Assembly: GCF_024741815.1 (NCBI RefSeq)
Contig: NZ_CP102951.1
Location: forward strand, 3,486,001-3,550,000
Reading direction: 5' to 3'
DNA: 64,000 nt
Origin: Pseudomonas sp. LS1212
GTDB lineage: Bacteria; Pseudomonadota; Gammaproteobacteria; Pseudomonadales; Pseudomonadaceae
A program made the position numbers and the translations under genes. The notes beneath the pieces were generated by a model. It had not been told where the DNA came from. It ran no database searches and saw only the letters and a list, made by a program, of their open reading frames with translations. Within the stretch, counting starts at the first letter, position 1, and each line of letters begins with the position of its first letter. Positions 42,377-51,456 of this stretch are shown here, one piece after another.

Positions 42377-42697
42377 ATGAGCGTGAGACCCATGCTTGGT
42401 ATGTGGGTGGTGGCTGCGATTGGCTCAGTCATGTTGACGCCAGCGTCAGCGGATCACTGGCGAGACGGACGCGAGGGTGGTGAGTGGAAGGACGAGTACA
42501 GAGACGGGCCATGCAAGGTAAAGATCGAATCCAAGGACGATGAATACAAGGAAGAAATCAAATGCCCGAATGGCCGCGGCGCCAATTGGCGTCGTGGTGA
42601 GTGGAAAGACGAATTCTGGGAGCGTGGCTGCAAAGTCAAGATTGAAGCCAAGCGAGATGAGTACAAGAAAGAGGTCAAGTGCGAGCACAATCACTGA
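42377..42697 (+). CDS. small secreted protein with two tandem Cys-containing repeats
   Basis: 106 residues from ATG 42377 (AGAGG upstream) with a signal peptide ending around TPASADH. The mature part consists of two copies of a unit of about 33 residues: GEWKDEYRDGPCKVKIESKD-DEYKEEIKC and GEWKDEFWERGCKVKIEAKR-DEYKKEVKC, each with two Cys and strongly alternating charge. Probably exported to the periplasm, where each unit could form a disulfide. I do not know a function. Confidence 0.75.
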   Translation: MSVRPMLGMWVVAAIGSVMLTPASADHWRDGREGGEWKDEYRDGPCKVKIESKDDEYKEEIKCPNGRGANWRRGEWKDEFWERGCKVKIEAKRDEYKKEVKCEHNH

Positions 42698-42790
42698 GTG
42701 ATTGTTTGGTGTCCACACCACTACATTTGTGCCGAAAGAACGTTGGCGAGCAAGCTCGCCAAACGTATCTATTTAGTCAAGCAGTCGCTT

Positions 42791-44824
42791 TCAATTTTCC
42801 CGCACATTCTGATAGAGCATTAGCCGTGAAGTTTCATGCAGGCCACGCGTCAGCGGGAGCAGACGGGCAAACTCATCAGGATGTCGCTCGGCAACGTTGT
42901 CCAGCGGTGTCTGAGAGGACAGATCGTGCAGCGTCGGGTTGCTGCCGTCGTGTTCCATCTGCAGCAGGAAGTCTTTGGTCACCCCGCCTATGAGCGGAAA
43001 GGTGCCCTCGCGCAGTACCAGTGGCACCACACGCTCGCCTTCTGGCGCAGGCTTCTGTATGTCGCGTCCCGTGGCTCCGTTGCGAAATTCCATGCCTACC
43101 ATGCCAAGCACCGTGGGCAGTAGATCCGTAAGGCCAACAGTTTCCTCGATCACACGAGTCCCCAGCAATTTGGGCGCATGAATCAGCATCGGTACGTGGT
43201 TGCTCTCGAGCCCCAACTTTTCGAAGGCCGGTGGCATGTGCGGAATCTGGCTGATACGCGTGTTGTGGTCCCCGAACATGACGAAAATAGTGTTGTCGTA
43301 CCAACCACCTTTCTGGGCGATTTCCATCAAGCGGCCGATGTTGAAGTCCAGCAAGCGTACTGCGTTGTATTGGGCCAGGGTGCGCGAACCCGCGTTCTGC
43401 ACGGTTTCAAGTGGCAGGTCGAGTACCTCGAAGCCATCGTTCTGTTGTGGAATGGTAAAGGGACGATGGTTCCCCGCCGTCTGGATGAAAGCAAAGAAGG
43501 GTTTGTCCCGCTTACTCAGGATTTGATCACTTTCCTTGAACAGATCCAGGTCCGAGACACCCCATACATCGACCATCGGCGAACTCCAGTGCTGCTCCTC
43601 CAGCAACGTGATGTCGTCGATGCTCTGGCGGATCAAGGCATTCATATTTGCCCAGCCAGAGTTGCCACCGATCATGTAGTACTTTTCGTAGCCTTGTAGC
43701 GAGTTGATCAAGCTACTCTGTCTTGTGATCAACGGGTTACGCGTGGCCGTCTCCTGACGTGAAACGTCAGGAACACCGGAGATGCTTGCCCATACGGTTT
43801 TCGCCGTGCCTGTGACCGGAACGTAAAAGTTCTTGAAAAACCAGCTCTGTTTCGCCAGGCGGTCGATATTCGGCGTTGGATTGAGCGGGTTGCCGTACGC
43901 GCCGACAGCACTGGTGCCGAGCGATTCCAGCATGATGAAAACCACATTGGGCCGGCGTTCGCCGTTGATTGCGTAGGCTTGAGGACCTTGCTCCCGGCTG
44001 AAGTTCAGGTTGGTGGCATCGGGCTGGTCAACACCCAGGTACTGGCTGACAACGTCGTAATGAGTCTTGACCTGCTCAAGGTCGTACGGTTTTTGCGGCA
44101 CCTTGAGTGTGTCGTAGAGGAACATCACCGGGTTCAACCCTAATGCAGCGATCTGGTTGTCGCCGGAGTAGAACGCATCACTCCAACGCAGCGGTACGGG
44201 GTTTTCCAGGTTGATGTTTTCTACCCGGCCCAGCAGGCCCAGAAAAACCACCCCCACTATCAACGTACTGCCCCACGTCAGCGACCAACGACTGATACGC
44301 TTGGCCGGGCGATCAAGGGTAATGCGCTCCAGGCGCAGCAGCAGCCACCAGACCAGCGCTGTTACAGTCAGCCAACCGAGGCTGATCCAAACCACCGGGT
44401 ATGTTTGCCAGAGCATATCGGTGGAGATCTGCGCGTCTTCGAGGAAGCGCAGAACCGTGGCGTTGATACGCATACCGAGGTATGCGTAATGACCAAAGTC
44501 CACAATGTAGATCAGCAGAACCGTGGCCAGTGCCGCTGCCAGATAGATGCGTGCGAGCCAGCGCAACAGCCCTGAGCGGGTCAGGTTCCAGGTCGGAATC
44601 CAGGCCAGCAAAGCCACCGGCAACATCAACACAATAGCCAGACGCAAGTCGAAGCGCAGGCCTATACCCAGGGTCTGCGGCACCGCCTCGACCTTCTGGA
44701 GTGCACTCACGTCGAAGCCGGAGAAACCGACAAAGAACAAACCGCGCAACACAGCGAGCGTCAGAAATACGATCGCAATGGCGCCGAGCCAGTAATGCAA
44801 ACGTCGAGAGTAGAGCCAATCCAT
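42791..44824 (-). CDS. LTA-synthase-like phosphoglycerol/phosphoethanolamine transferase
   Basis: 677 residues: five N-terminal membrane segments (to about 220) and an extracytoplasmic sulfatase-fold domain (about 285-600). Metal and nucleophile residues appear in VVFIMLESLGTSAVGAYGNP, PVTGTAKTVWASISG (catalytic Thr) and VMFGDHNTRI. Enzymes of this fold move phosphoglycerol or similar head groups from phospholipids to envelope glycans. Gram-negative members make membrane-derived or surface glycan modifications. Third gene of an operon with the sialidase-like and membrane proteins; GAGGTT precedes its start. Confidence 0.9.
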   Translation of the reverse strand: MDWLYSRRLHYWLGAIAIVFLTLAVLRGLFFVGFSGFDVSALQKVEAVPQTLGIGLRFDLRLAIVLMLPVALLAWIPTWNLTRSGLLRWLARIYLAAALATVLLIYIVDFGHYAYLGMRINATVLRFLEDAQISTDMLWQTYPVVWISLGWLTVTALVWWLLLRLERITLDRPAKRISRWSLTWGSTLIVGVVFLGLLGRVENINLENPVPLRWSDAFYSGDNQIAALGLNPVMFLYDTLKVPQKPYDLEQVKTHYDVVSQYLGVDQPDATNLNFSREQGPQAYAINGERRPNVVFIMLESLGTSAVGAYGNPLNPTPNIDRLAKQSWFFKNFYVPVTGTAKTVWASISGVPDVSRQETATRNPLITRQSSLINSLQGYEKYYMIGGNSGWANMNALIRQSIDDITLLEEQHWSSPMVDVWGVSDLDLFKESDQILSKRDKPFFAFIQTAGNHRPFTIPQQNDGFEVLDLPLETVQNAGSRTLAQYNAVRLLDFNIGRLMEIAQKGGWYDNTIFVMFGDHNTRISQIPHMPPAFEKLGLESNHVPMLIHAPKLLGTRVIEETVGLTDLLPTVLGMVGMEFRNGATGRDIQKPAPEGERVVPLVLREGTFPLIGGVTKDFLLQMEHDGSNPTLHDLSSQTPLDNVAERHPDEFARLLPLTRGLHETSRLMLYQNVREN

Positions 44825-44871
44825 GTTGCAACCTCAATAAATCGAACAGTCGGTAAAAACGTGCATGCTTG

Positions 44872-45486
44872 TCAAAGCTGGACGGGGCGCTTCAACCTGC
44901 GCCGTGCCATGGTGCTACGCCAAGCCATCTTGAGGCCGGTGAAAATCAGTGCCCCCCAGCAATAAAGAGCGATGAAGGGATCGAGAAGGTAGTCCCAATA
45001 GTTGGGCGAGGGTTTTAGCTCAAGAATGAACGCGAGGGTGGCTACCCCCAGCATGCATACGACCAACCCGTTGCGCAGCACGACGAATGCCATTGCCAGG
45101 AGCCCCATGACCACGAGCATGGGGCGCGGGTTATAGCCAAGTCGATAAGGGTCAAGGTAGGTCATGCCCAGCGTGGCTGGGTAGAGAAACAGGGCCAGCC
45201 CGGCGAAGAGCGACAGCAGTTGACCTCTTGCAACAGGGGGCAGACTAGCCGCCAATCCCATCCGAACTAGCGTGGCATATAGCAGCCCTACCAGGGTAGT
45301 GATAGCCAGGTCATCGCTGAAGCCGCGCAGGTAGGCCGCCAACGGTAAACCGTCGACAGGTATGAAGCCAATCGCCAGAAAACCCGATAACTGCGCTATT
45401 TTCAGGCCCATGTGAGACCTGAAAACGGGCAGCAAGACAAAAGCCAACAGGGCAAAAGTCACGTGTGCTTGCCAAAAATCGAGCAT
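44872..45486 (-). CDS. polytopic membrane protein of unknown function
   Basis: 204 residues, about six membrane segments, e.g. ITTLVGLLYATLVRMGLAAS, LLSLFAGLALFLYPATLGM and YLLDPFIALYCWGALIFTGL. Its ATG shares one base with the stop of the sialidase-like gene (TAATG), so it is translationally coupled to it. 47 bases separate it from the phosphoglycerol-transferase gene. Role inferred only as a member of this envelope operon. Confidence 0.75.
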   Translation of the reverse strand: MLDFWQAHVTFALLAFVLLPVFRSHMGLKIAQLSGFLAIGFIPVDGLPLAAYLRGFSDDLAITTLVGLLYATLVRMGLAASLPPVARGQLLSLFAGLALFLYPATLGMTYLDPYRLGYNPRPMLVVMGLLAMAFVVLRNGLVVCMLGVATLAFILELKPSPNYWDYLLDPFIALYCWGALIFTGLKMAWRSTMARRRLKRPVQL

Positions 45487-46814
45487 TAGGGTTGCTCCCT
45501 GAGCCAGGCGTCATTGAAGCTGACATGCTTTATGAAGGAGTTGTTCCAGGAGTAAACCAAGTGGTACCGCCCATCAAAACTCTTGATGAAGTTGGGATAC
45601 TCGTACTCGAAATCGCACCCGTGCTCCTTGCAAACGCGCTGATCAAGTTTTGCCAGAAAACCTTCAACCAGCGACTGTCGACGAGGGCCGGAGGAGTCAA
45701 GGAACTTTGCACCGATGATTTCCCGGTAGACCTCGGGGGTGAAGGGATCGCCTTCAGGGTCTGGAGACTCATCAAGATCTATCACCGGTGTCCAGAAATC
45801 CAGGGTGGCATCGGTTTCCATCAGACGGAGACGAAATCGTCCCTCTTCAAGGTCATTGAGCGCTACCAGCAAGCCGTGATCAGGCGTCGCAATTGCCGCC
45901 AGCGACGAGTTGGGGTTGGCGAGGGCAAGCGGATAGGGGGCGCTCCAGGTCTGTCCGGCATCTTCCGTCCGGCTCGCCAGAACCTTGTGGTGGGTATCAC
46001 CCGCGTAACGCAGCATCGCCACCGCGCTCCGTTCCCCTGTGGGTACGACGGTAGGTTGGAGCGAGTGCTTGCCACGGCTGATACGGAATTTGTCGACCAC
46101 CTCACCTGTTGGGTTTATGTATAGATACTCCGCGAACTTACCCAGGAACTCGTGATAGACGGGTAGACCAATTGCGCCGTCAGAGTGAAAGACCGGTGAG
46201 TTACGGACCAAGGTGCTTATGTTGAGGAACGGCGTAGTCACAAGTTGTTTGGGGCGCGACCAGTTGGCACCGAAATCGTCCGAGTACATGGAATTGATCG
46301 CGCTGCCCGCCCAACCGCCGATGGATACCGAAACATAGAACAGCCAGAGGCGGTTGTCTGGAGCCAAGGCAATCACAGGGTTGCCGAGCTTGCGAATATA
46401 TTTGCCCGTTGCCTCTTGGGTCGATTCGCGGGTAGCCAGGACCGACTCCTCACCCCATTCGGCAGCGCTGGCAATATAGCGTGCGCCGCGTACCTGCACA
46501 TCGGCCGCACCTTCGCGCGAGCCTGCGAACCAAACAGCCATCAGATCGCCGTTCGGCAATGAGGTGACCGAGGATGCGTGCACAAATGCGTCTAGCTCGG
46601 AGGATACGAAACGACTTGTGTAGAAAGGCGCCGCTACGCTATTGAGTTCCGAATCCTGGTTGCCGCCGACAAAAAAGCCGGCTACCGGTTGGTCAGGCTT
46701 GAGCCACCATGCGCAAGCAAAAACAGCGAAAATCGTGACAAGACCAAGGCTCCTGGTGAGCTCTTTGAATTTAATCGACTGCATTATCAAAACCATACTG
46801 ACACAAATACACAT
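45486..46814 (-). CDS. exo-alpha-sialidase-like (BNR/Asp-box) protein
   Basis: 442 residues. An N-terminal membrane anchor or uncleaved signal (SLGLVTIFAVFACAWWLKPD) is followed by a six-bladed sialidase-type propeller: Asp boxes SDDFGANWSRP and TEDAGQTWSAP, plus DLMAVWFAGSREGAADVQVR and YPNFIKSFDGRYHLVYSW. Proteins of this exo-alpha-sialidase family in soil bacteria act on unknown sugars. Start is uncertain: 46814, 46796 and 46784 are all in-frame ATG codons. First gene of the operon. Confidence 0.82.
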   Translation of the reverse strand: MCICVSMVLIMQSIKFKELTRSLGLVTIFAVFACAWWLKPDQPVAGFFVGGNQDSELNSVAAPFYTSRFVSSELDAFVHASSVTSLPNGDLMAVWFAGSREGAADVQVRGARYIASAAEWGEESVLATRESTQEATGKYIRKLGNPVIALAPDNRLWLFYVSVSIGGWAGSAINSMYSDDFGANWSRPKQLVTTPFLNISTLVRNSPVFHSDGAIGLPVYHEFLGKFAEYLYINPTGEVVDKFRISRGKHSLQPTVVPTGERSAVAMLRYAGDTHHKVLASRTEDAGQTWSAPYPLALANPNSSLAAIATPDHGLLVALNDLEEGRFRLRLMETDATLDFWTPVIDLDESPDPEGDPFTPEVYREIIGAKFLDSSGPRRQSLVEGFLAKLDQRVCKEHGCDFEYEYPNFIKSFDGRYHLVYSWNNSFIKHVSFNDAWLREQP

Positions 46815-47264
46815 ACCCCTCGCGAGGCGGGAGGCAACATCGATTCAAGGCTCGACAGCGAGAGTGCGGTCTTGCCTTGGGAGCGTTTGACTGGTTTCTA
46901 CAATGGATTGACTCGACTGGTGGTAGGCAGGGAGCGCCGGCACTTAGGCACCAGACGTGAAAAAGCATTCAGCATCACGGATTAAAACCCGGCATGCAAC
47001 CTCGAATGTCCCCTTTTGGCAATCGGCGGGTTGTAAAACGATTAACCCAGTGTCGAGAAGATAAACGTAACTATATGTTTTTATGTGAGTTTTCACAAAA
47101 ATCAGGATTGCAATTGTGAACAAATTTAAAGAATCTGGTCAAAAAAACAGCAAAAATCGTCTAAGCGAAACTCGGTCAGGGCTCCGTCACACGACCCGCA
47201 CCACCGGCAAAATGCGGCCAGGAGCGGCCAGGAGCGGTCGCTTGAACGGGCACCCTGCGGATCC

Positions 47265-47363
47265 TGTAGCCGCTGCCGCCAGGCTGCACTGGAGTCCCGC
47301 AGGGGCTCCCCGGCGATCTTGAGATCTTGGGCACGCGGACGCAGCCTGACGGCAGCTGCTACA
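47265..47363. repeat. intergenic palindromic repeat, family A copy 4
   Basis: 'tgtagccgctgccgccaggctgc' at the left, inverted 'gcagcctgacggcagctgctaca' at the right, 'ggcgatcttgagatc' between. Confidence 0.85.
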
Positions 47364-47403
47364 AGGGCCACCATTTGCCTAAACAGCGGTAACTCACCAC
47401 GGA

Positions 47404-47424
47404 AAGGGCGCAATCTGCGCCCTT
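47404..47424 (+). terminator. terminator-like hairpin
   Basis: aagggcgca, loop atc, tgcgccctt, then ctcttt. It has the form of an intrinsic terminator with a weak T tract but follows no recognised gene; an unannotated small transcript is possible. Confidence 0.5.
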
Positions 47425-47674
47425 CTCTTTCATATCTAACGCTCCGGATCAGGGCTCACTGACGTGCCCAAGTGGTAACTGCGTCATTAAGAATTGTCTG
47501 TTGTTTAGCCGTCATCAACAGCGTCATCCGCTGCATCAGACTTGTCACACCACATAAATAAACGACGTCTTTGCATAAGAATTCGGGGGCTGTTCGCTCG
47601 ATGCCCTGCAGGCCTGGCTGATGCCGGATTCCCCTGCGCACCGACCTCCCCTCATCTTGTATGGAAGACTCGAT

Positions 47675-48913
47675 ATGCCACGTTTCATGCTCAGCACGCT
47701 GACGCTCTCTCTGGCTTTGACGGCAATGATGCCTGTGGTCAATGCCGCTCCTTTGCTCGATCCCGCGCCGGAACATCCGAGTGCCAAAAACCAATCGGGC
47801 GAGGCCAATACCTGGTTGGAGATCGATCAGGCCGCCTTCGAAGGGAACATCACCAAACTCCAGCAACAGCTCGCGGGTAAAACCCAGATGTGCGCGGTGA
47901 TGAAAGCCGACGCTTATGGCAATGGCATTGCCTTGCTGATTCCTTCCGCCATCAGGATGGGCGTCACCTGTATCGGTGTGGCGAGCAACGAGGAGGCACG
48001 TGTTGCACGGGCCAAAGGCTTCAAGGGCCGTCTGATGCGTTTGCGCAGCGCCACTGTCGAGGAAGTGGGCAATGCGCTGCGCTACAACATCGAAGAACTG
48101 GTCGGCAATCTCGAGGTTGCGCGCCAGCTCAACGAACTGGCCACACGCAAAGGTGTGAAACTGCCCGTTCACCTGGCGCTGAATTCGGCGGGCATGGGCC
48201 GCAACGGTCTGGAAATGAGCACTACCGAGGGGCAACAACAGGCAGTGGAGGTCGCTCGACTGGGTCACCTGAATATTGTCGGCATCATGACCCACTTCCC
48301 GGTCGAAGAGCGAGAGGATGTTCTGCGCGGGCTGGCCACCTTCAAGGAGCAATCGGGCTGGCTGATCGAGCACGCAAAACTGGACCGCAGCCGAATCACC
48401 CTGCACTGCGCCAACACCTTCACCACCCTTGAGGTGCCCGAGGGCTGGCTGGATATGGTACGCCCCGGCGCCGCGCTCTATGGCTATCCGGTAGGCGGGC
48501 ATGACGAATTTCAGCGGGTCATGCAATTCAAGTCGCAGGTAGCGGCGGTCAACGCCTACCCGGCCGGCAGCACGATCAGCTATGACCGAACCTTTACCTT
48601 GAGCAAAGACTCCTTGATCGCCAATATTCCCGCCGGTTACTCCGACGGGTATCGAAGAGCATTCTCCAACAAAGCTTCGGTGCTGATTCACGGTCAGCGT
48701 GCACCGGTGATAGGCAAGGTCACCATGAACACGCTGATGGTCGACGTCAGTGGCATCAAGGGTGTGAAGGCGGGAGATGAAGTCGTTCTGTACGGCAAGC
48801 AGGGTGATGAGGAGATTACCCAGACTGAGCTGGAGACCATCAACGGGGCGTTATTGGCCGACCTCTACACTATCTGGGGCAACTCCAATCCGAAAGTGTT
48901 GAAGACCAGGTAA
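47675..48913 (+). CDS. periplasmic alanine/broad-specificity amino-acid racemase
   Basis: 412 residues from ATG 47675 (GGAAGA upstream). Signal peptide (LSTLTLSLALTAMMPVVNA), then a fold type III PLP racemase: PLP lysine in AVMKADAYGNGIA, catalytic Tyr in YSDGYRRAFSNK, and a C-terminal beta domain VIGKVTMNTLMVDVS. Exported racemases of this type in Pseudomonas are the broad-specificity kind (Bar/Alr) that racemise Lys, Arg, Ala and others and supply D-amino acids in the periplasm. Cytosolic Alr/DadX lack the leader. Confidence 0.92.
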   Translation: MPRFMLSTLTLSLALTAMMPVVNAAPLLDPAPEHPSAKNQSGEANTWLEIDQAAFEGNITKLQQQLAGKTQMCAVMKADAYGNGIALLIPSAIRMGVTCIGVASNEEARVARAKGFKGRLMRLRSATVEEVGNALRYNIEELVGNLEVARQLNELATRKGVKLPVHLALNSAGMGRNGLEMSTTEGQQQAVEVARLGHLNIVGIMTHFPVEEREDVLRGLATFKEQSGWLIEHAKLDRSRITLHCANTFTTLEVPEGWLDMVRPGAALYGYPVGGHDEFQRVMQFKSQVAAVNAYPAGSTISYDRTFTLSKDSLIANIPAGYSDGYRRAFSNKASVLIHGQRAPVIGKVTMNTLMVDVSGIKGVKAGDEVVLYGKQGDEEITQTELETINGALLADLYTIWGNSNPKVLKTR

Positions 48914-48925
48914 GGGTGGAAGAAG

Positions 48926-48961
48926 AAGGTGCGCTGGTGGATACCCACACCAGATCACCTT
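48926..48961 (+). terminator. hairpin downstream of racemase gene
   Basis: Arms aaggtg and cacctt plus ctggtg and caccag with a small internal bulge, 12 bases past the stop. No T run. Confidence 0.45.
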
Positions 48962-49177
48962 CACTCGAAGTGGCCTCGAAGGTATTCAGCCGCTTCATCC
49001 AAAGCCGGTTGAATCCACAACCCCTTGCAGACGCTGGTCCAGGACAATTCAACGGTGACGAACAGGTTCTGAAGCTGACGTGACGGCCTGGCTCAATACC
49101 CGGGTTGAAGCTATACCGAAAAGGTTCAGACCGGAAAAGGACCACCCGCTCGATCAGCGACGCAGGAGAACTTCGCC

Positions 49178-50050
49178 ATGTCGAATCAACTGGTCATACG
49201 CAACATGGCCCGCCCCGAGCTGGACGAGCTCGTCGGTTGGGCAGCCCGCGAGGGATGGAATCCCGGCCTTCACGATGCCGAGCTGTTCTGGGCTACGGAC
49301 CCTGACGCCTTCATTGCGGCGGACCTGGGCGGCGAGTTGATCGGCGGTGGTGCCATCACCTCCTACAACGGTGAATTCGGCTTCATGGGGTTCTTCATCG
49401 TCCGGCCCGAATATCGCGGCCAGGGCCTGGGCAATACCCTCTGGCACGCACGCCGCGAGCGACTTCTCGCCCGCCTGCACCCAGGCGCGAGCATCGGCAT
49501 GGACGGTGTCTTCGCGATGCAGGATTACTACGCCAAGGGTGGTTTTGTCTTTTCCCATCGCAACATGCGTTTTCGTACCGAGATCAGCAAGCGGCCGGTG
49601 ACCTCGCGGGTTGACGACCAGGACATCGTCCCCTTGGCCTCCTTCCTGTTCGATCAGGTGCTCGATTACGACCGCACCTGCTTCCCCGCCGTGCGCGCAA
49701 CCTTCCTCAGTGGCTGGATAGCCCAACCCGATGCACTCGCCGTGGGTTGCCGGCGCGAAGGCAGGCTAAGCGGCTATGGGGTAGCAAGGCGCTGCCGGGA
49801 AGGCTACAAGATCGGCCCCTTGTTCGCCGATGACGCCCTGGCAGCCAGTGCCCTCTACGCGCGCCTGGCAAATTTTGCGCAGGGCGGCCCGCTGTTTCTC
49901 GATGCCCCGCAGAATAACCCCGCCGCAATGGCGCTCGTGCAGCAACTGGGCATGGTCGAGGTTTTCGGCTGTGCGCGCATGTACTTCGGCCCTCCTCCGG
50001 CGATCGCGCATGAGCGTGTCTTCGGCGTCACGACCTTCGAGCTGGGCTGA
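49178..50050 (+). CDS. GNAT-family N-acetyltransferase
   Basis: 290 residues from ATG 49178 (AGGAGA upstream). The N-terminal GNAT domain has the acetyl-CoA pyrophosphate loop FFIVRPEYRGQGLGNTLW. The C-terminal part (about 150-290) is a second GNAT-like module of the YitH/HolE type, starting DDQDIVPLASFLFDQVLDYD and with EGYKIGPLFADDALAASALY. Its stop overlaps the start of the deacetylase gene (TGATG), so both are co-translated and may act on one N-acylated compound. Confidence 0.88.
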   Translation: MSNQLVIRNMARPELDELVGWAAREGWNPGLHDAELFWATDPDAFIAADLGGELIGGGAITSYNGEFGFMGFFIVRPEYRGQGLGNTLWHARRERLLARLHPGASIGMDGVFAMQDYYAKGGFVFSHRNMRFRTEISKRPVTSRVDDQDIVPLASFLFDQVLDYDRTCFPAVRATFLSGWIAQPDALAVGCRREGRLSGYGVARRCREGYKIGPLFADDALAASALYARLANFAQGGPLFLDAPQNNPAAMALVQQLGMVEVFGCARMYFGPPPAIAHERVFGVTTFELG

Positions 50051-50943
50051 TGAACAGTCGCGACCTCGTCGGTTACGGCGGCTGCCCACCCCACCCGCGA
50101 TGGCCCGGTGACGCGCGCGTCGCGGTCCAGTTCGTGCTCAACATCGAAGAGGGTGCGGAGTCGTGCATCCTCAACGGCGATGCCCGCTCGGAGGCCTATC
50201 TCCACGAACTACCGGGCCGCCCGCCGCGCATGGGGGAACCGGACTTGAGCGTCGAGGGCATGTACGAGTACGGATCGCGCGCGGGCGTGTGGCGCATCCT
50301 GGACCTGTTCGGCGCCCGAGGCCTGCCGCTCACCGCCTTCGCCGTCGGCCGGGCATTGGAACTCACCCCGGAGATCGGCCATGCGCTTTGCGCCGCCGGG
50401 CATGAGATTGCCGGGCATGGTTACCGTTGGCTGGACTATCGCGACATCCCGGAAGACAAAGAGCGGCGCCATATCCACCTCACTCTCGAGGTGATCGAGC
50501 GGATCTGCGGCAAACGCCCAGTAGGCTGGTACACCGGAAGGGTCAGCCAGAACACCCGCCGCCTGTTGCGCGAGGACGGCGGGTTCCTCTACAGTTCGGA
50601 CGCCTACAACGATGACCTGCCCTACTGGCTCCCTGGCTCGCCCGCCCACCTGGTGATCCCCTACACCCTGGTCAACAACGACGCTCGCTATCTGCTGCCG
50701 AGCGGTTTCGCCTGCGGGGAAGACTTCTTCCAACTGCTCAAGGATGCGTTCGACCTGCTGTGGCAGGAGGGCGCACTACACCCGAAGATGATGAGCGTCG
50801 GCTTGCATGGACGGATCAGCGGCCATCCCGGACGCGCGATGGCGCTGGCGCGCTTTCTCGATTACGTGCAAGGCCATGACAGGGTTTGGATCTGCCGGCG
50901 CGAAGAGATTGCCAGGCACTGGATAGCCCAATTTCCCGTCTAG
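50050..50943 (+). CDS. PuuE/allantoinase-like polysaccharide-deacetylase-family protein
   Basis: 297 residues. Strong similarity in layout to the metal-independent PuuE allantoinase group: LVGYGGCPPHPRWPGDARVA, YEYGSRAGVWRILDLF, GHEIAGHGYRWLDY, PVGWYTGRVSQNTRRLL, YSSDAYNDDLPYW and HLVIPYTLVNNDARY. Because no uric-acid or allantoin gene is nearby and the partner is a GNAT protein, the substrate may be another amide. Translationally coupled to the GNAT gene. Confidence 0.87.
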   Translation: MNSRDLVGYGGCPPHPRWPGDARVAVQFVLNIEEGAESCILNGDARSEAYLHELPGRPPRMGEPDLSVEGMYEYGSRAGVWRILDLFGARGLPLTAFAVGRALELTPEIGHALCAAGHEIAGHGYRWLDYRDIPEDKERRHIHLTLEVIERICGKRPVGWYTGRVSQNTRRLLREDGGFLYSSDAYNDDLPYWLPGSPAHLVIPYTLVNNDARYLLPSGFACGEDFFQLLKDAFDLLWQEGALHPKMMSVGLHGRISGHPGRAMALARFLDYVQGHDRVWICRREEIARHWIAQFPV

Positions 50944-51003
50944 GGGCGATTGAACCCTGGCCTACAATCTCCCCAACAACACCATAGCGGGGTGTTCCAT
51001 TGA

Positions 51004-51309
51004 TCACCCCCATTTCTTCCCAAGCCCGTCCAGACCGGCCTTTTGCAGATCCTCCGGGCTCATCACGATACGGAACTTGCAACTGGCCTGGAAGTTTAGA
51101 AAGAAGGGTTCGGCAAGCGCGGGGATGTCGGACGGGTCTTGTACATCGATCACGAAGAGCCCACAGCGCATTCCATCCTGCTCGGTAAAGTAGGTAGCCT
51201 GCGGCTTGATGCTTTCCAGGATACGCCTGATGATCTCGCCCACCGTCCCGGCTCGGACGAGGGCGTTGAAGGGTTCGTGGGGAAACTCGACCGTCAGTAG
51301 CATCTTCAT
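51004..51309 (-). CDS. small conserved hypothetical protein (DUF3303-like)
   Basis: 101 residues from ATG 51309. MLLTVEFPHEPFNALVRAG and FVIDVQDPSDIPALAEPFFL fit the small ferredoxin-like-fold proteins sometimes mislabelled panthothenate synthetase. Soluble; no function known. Confidence 0.7.
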   Translation of the reverse strand: MKMLLTVEFPHEPFNALVRAGTVGEIIRRILESIKPQATYFTEQDGMRCGLFVIDVQDPSDIPALAEPFFLNFQASCKFRIVMSPEDLQKAGLDGLGKKWG

Positions 51310-51456
51310 CGTTCAATACTCTTTCAGAGGGGCACGCAATGAAGAATAGCGAAGCATGAGCCAATGCTTGTGTGGGGTTACGAGCGGCGCAGGTTCAACG
51401 CGGTCAGGATGAACATACGCCGCTCGATGAAGCCCTGAACCAGGGCTTCGTCTCAC

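Larger units (their letters stand above)
46815..47674. other. intergenic region with repeat and hairpin
   Basis: About 860 bases. No gene is supported. It contains an A+T-rich stretch at about 47030-47160, a family A repeat at 47265-47363 and a terminator-like hairpin at 47404-47424. Confidence 0.45.

Noticed and set aside
39111..42380. 1089-codon open frame on the plus strand
   Set aside because: Antisense to the porin and benK genes; the real proteins are clearly on the minus strand with motifs, starts and a promoter.
47456..48691. 411-codon minus-strand frame
   Set aside because: Shadow of the racemase gene, whose PLP lysine and catalytic tyrosine motifs are on the plus strand.
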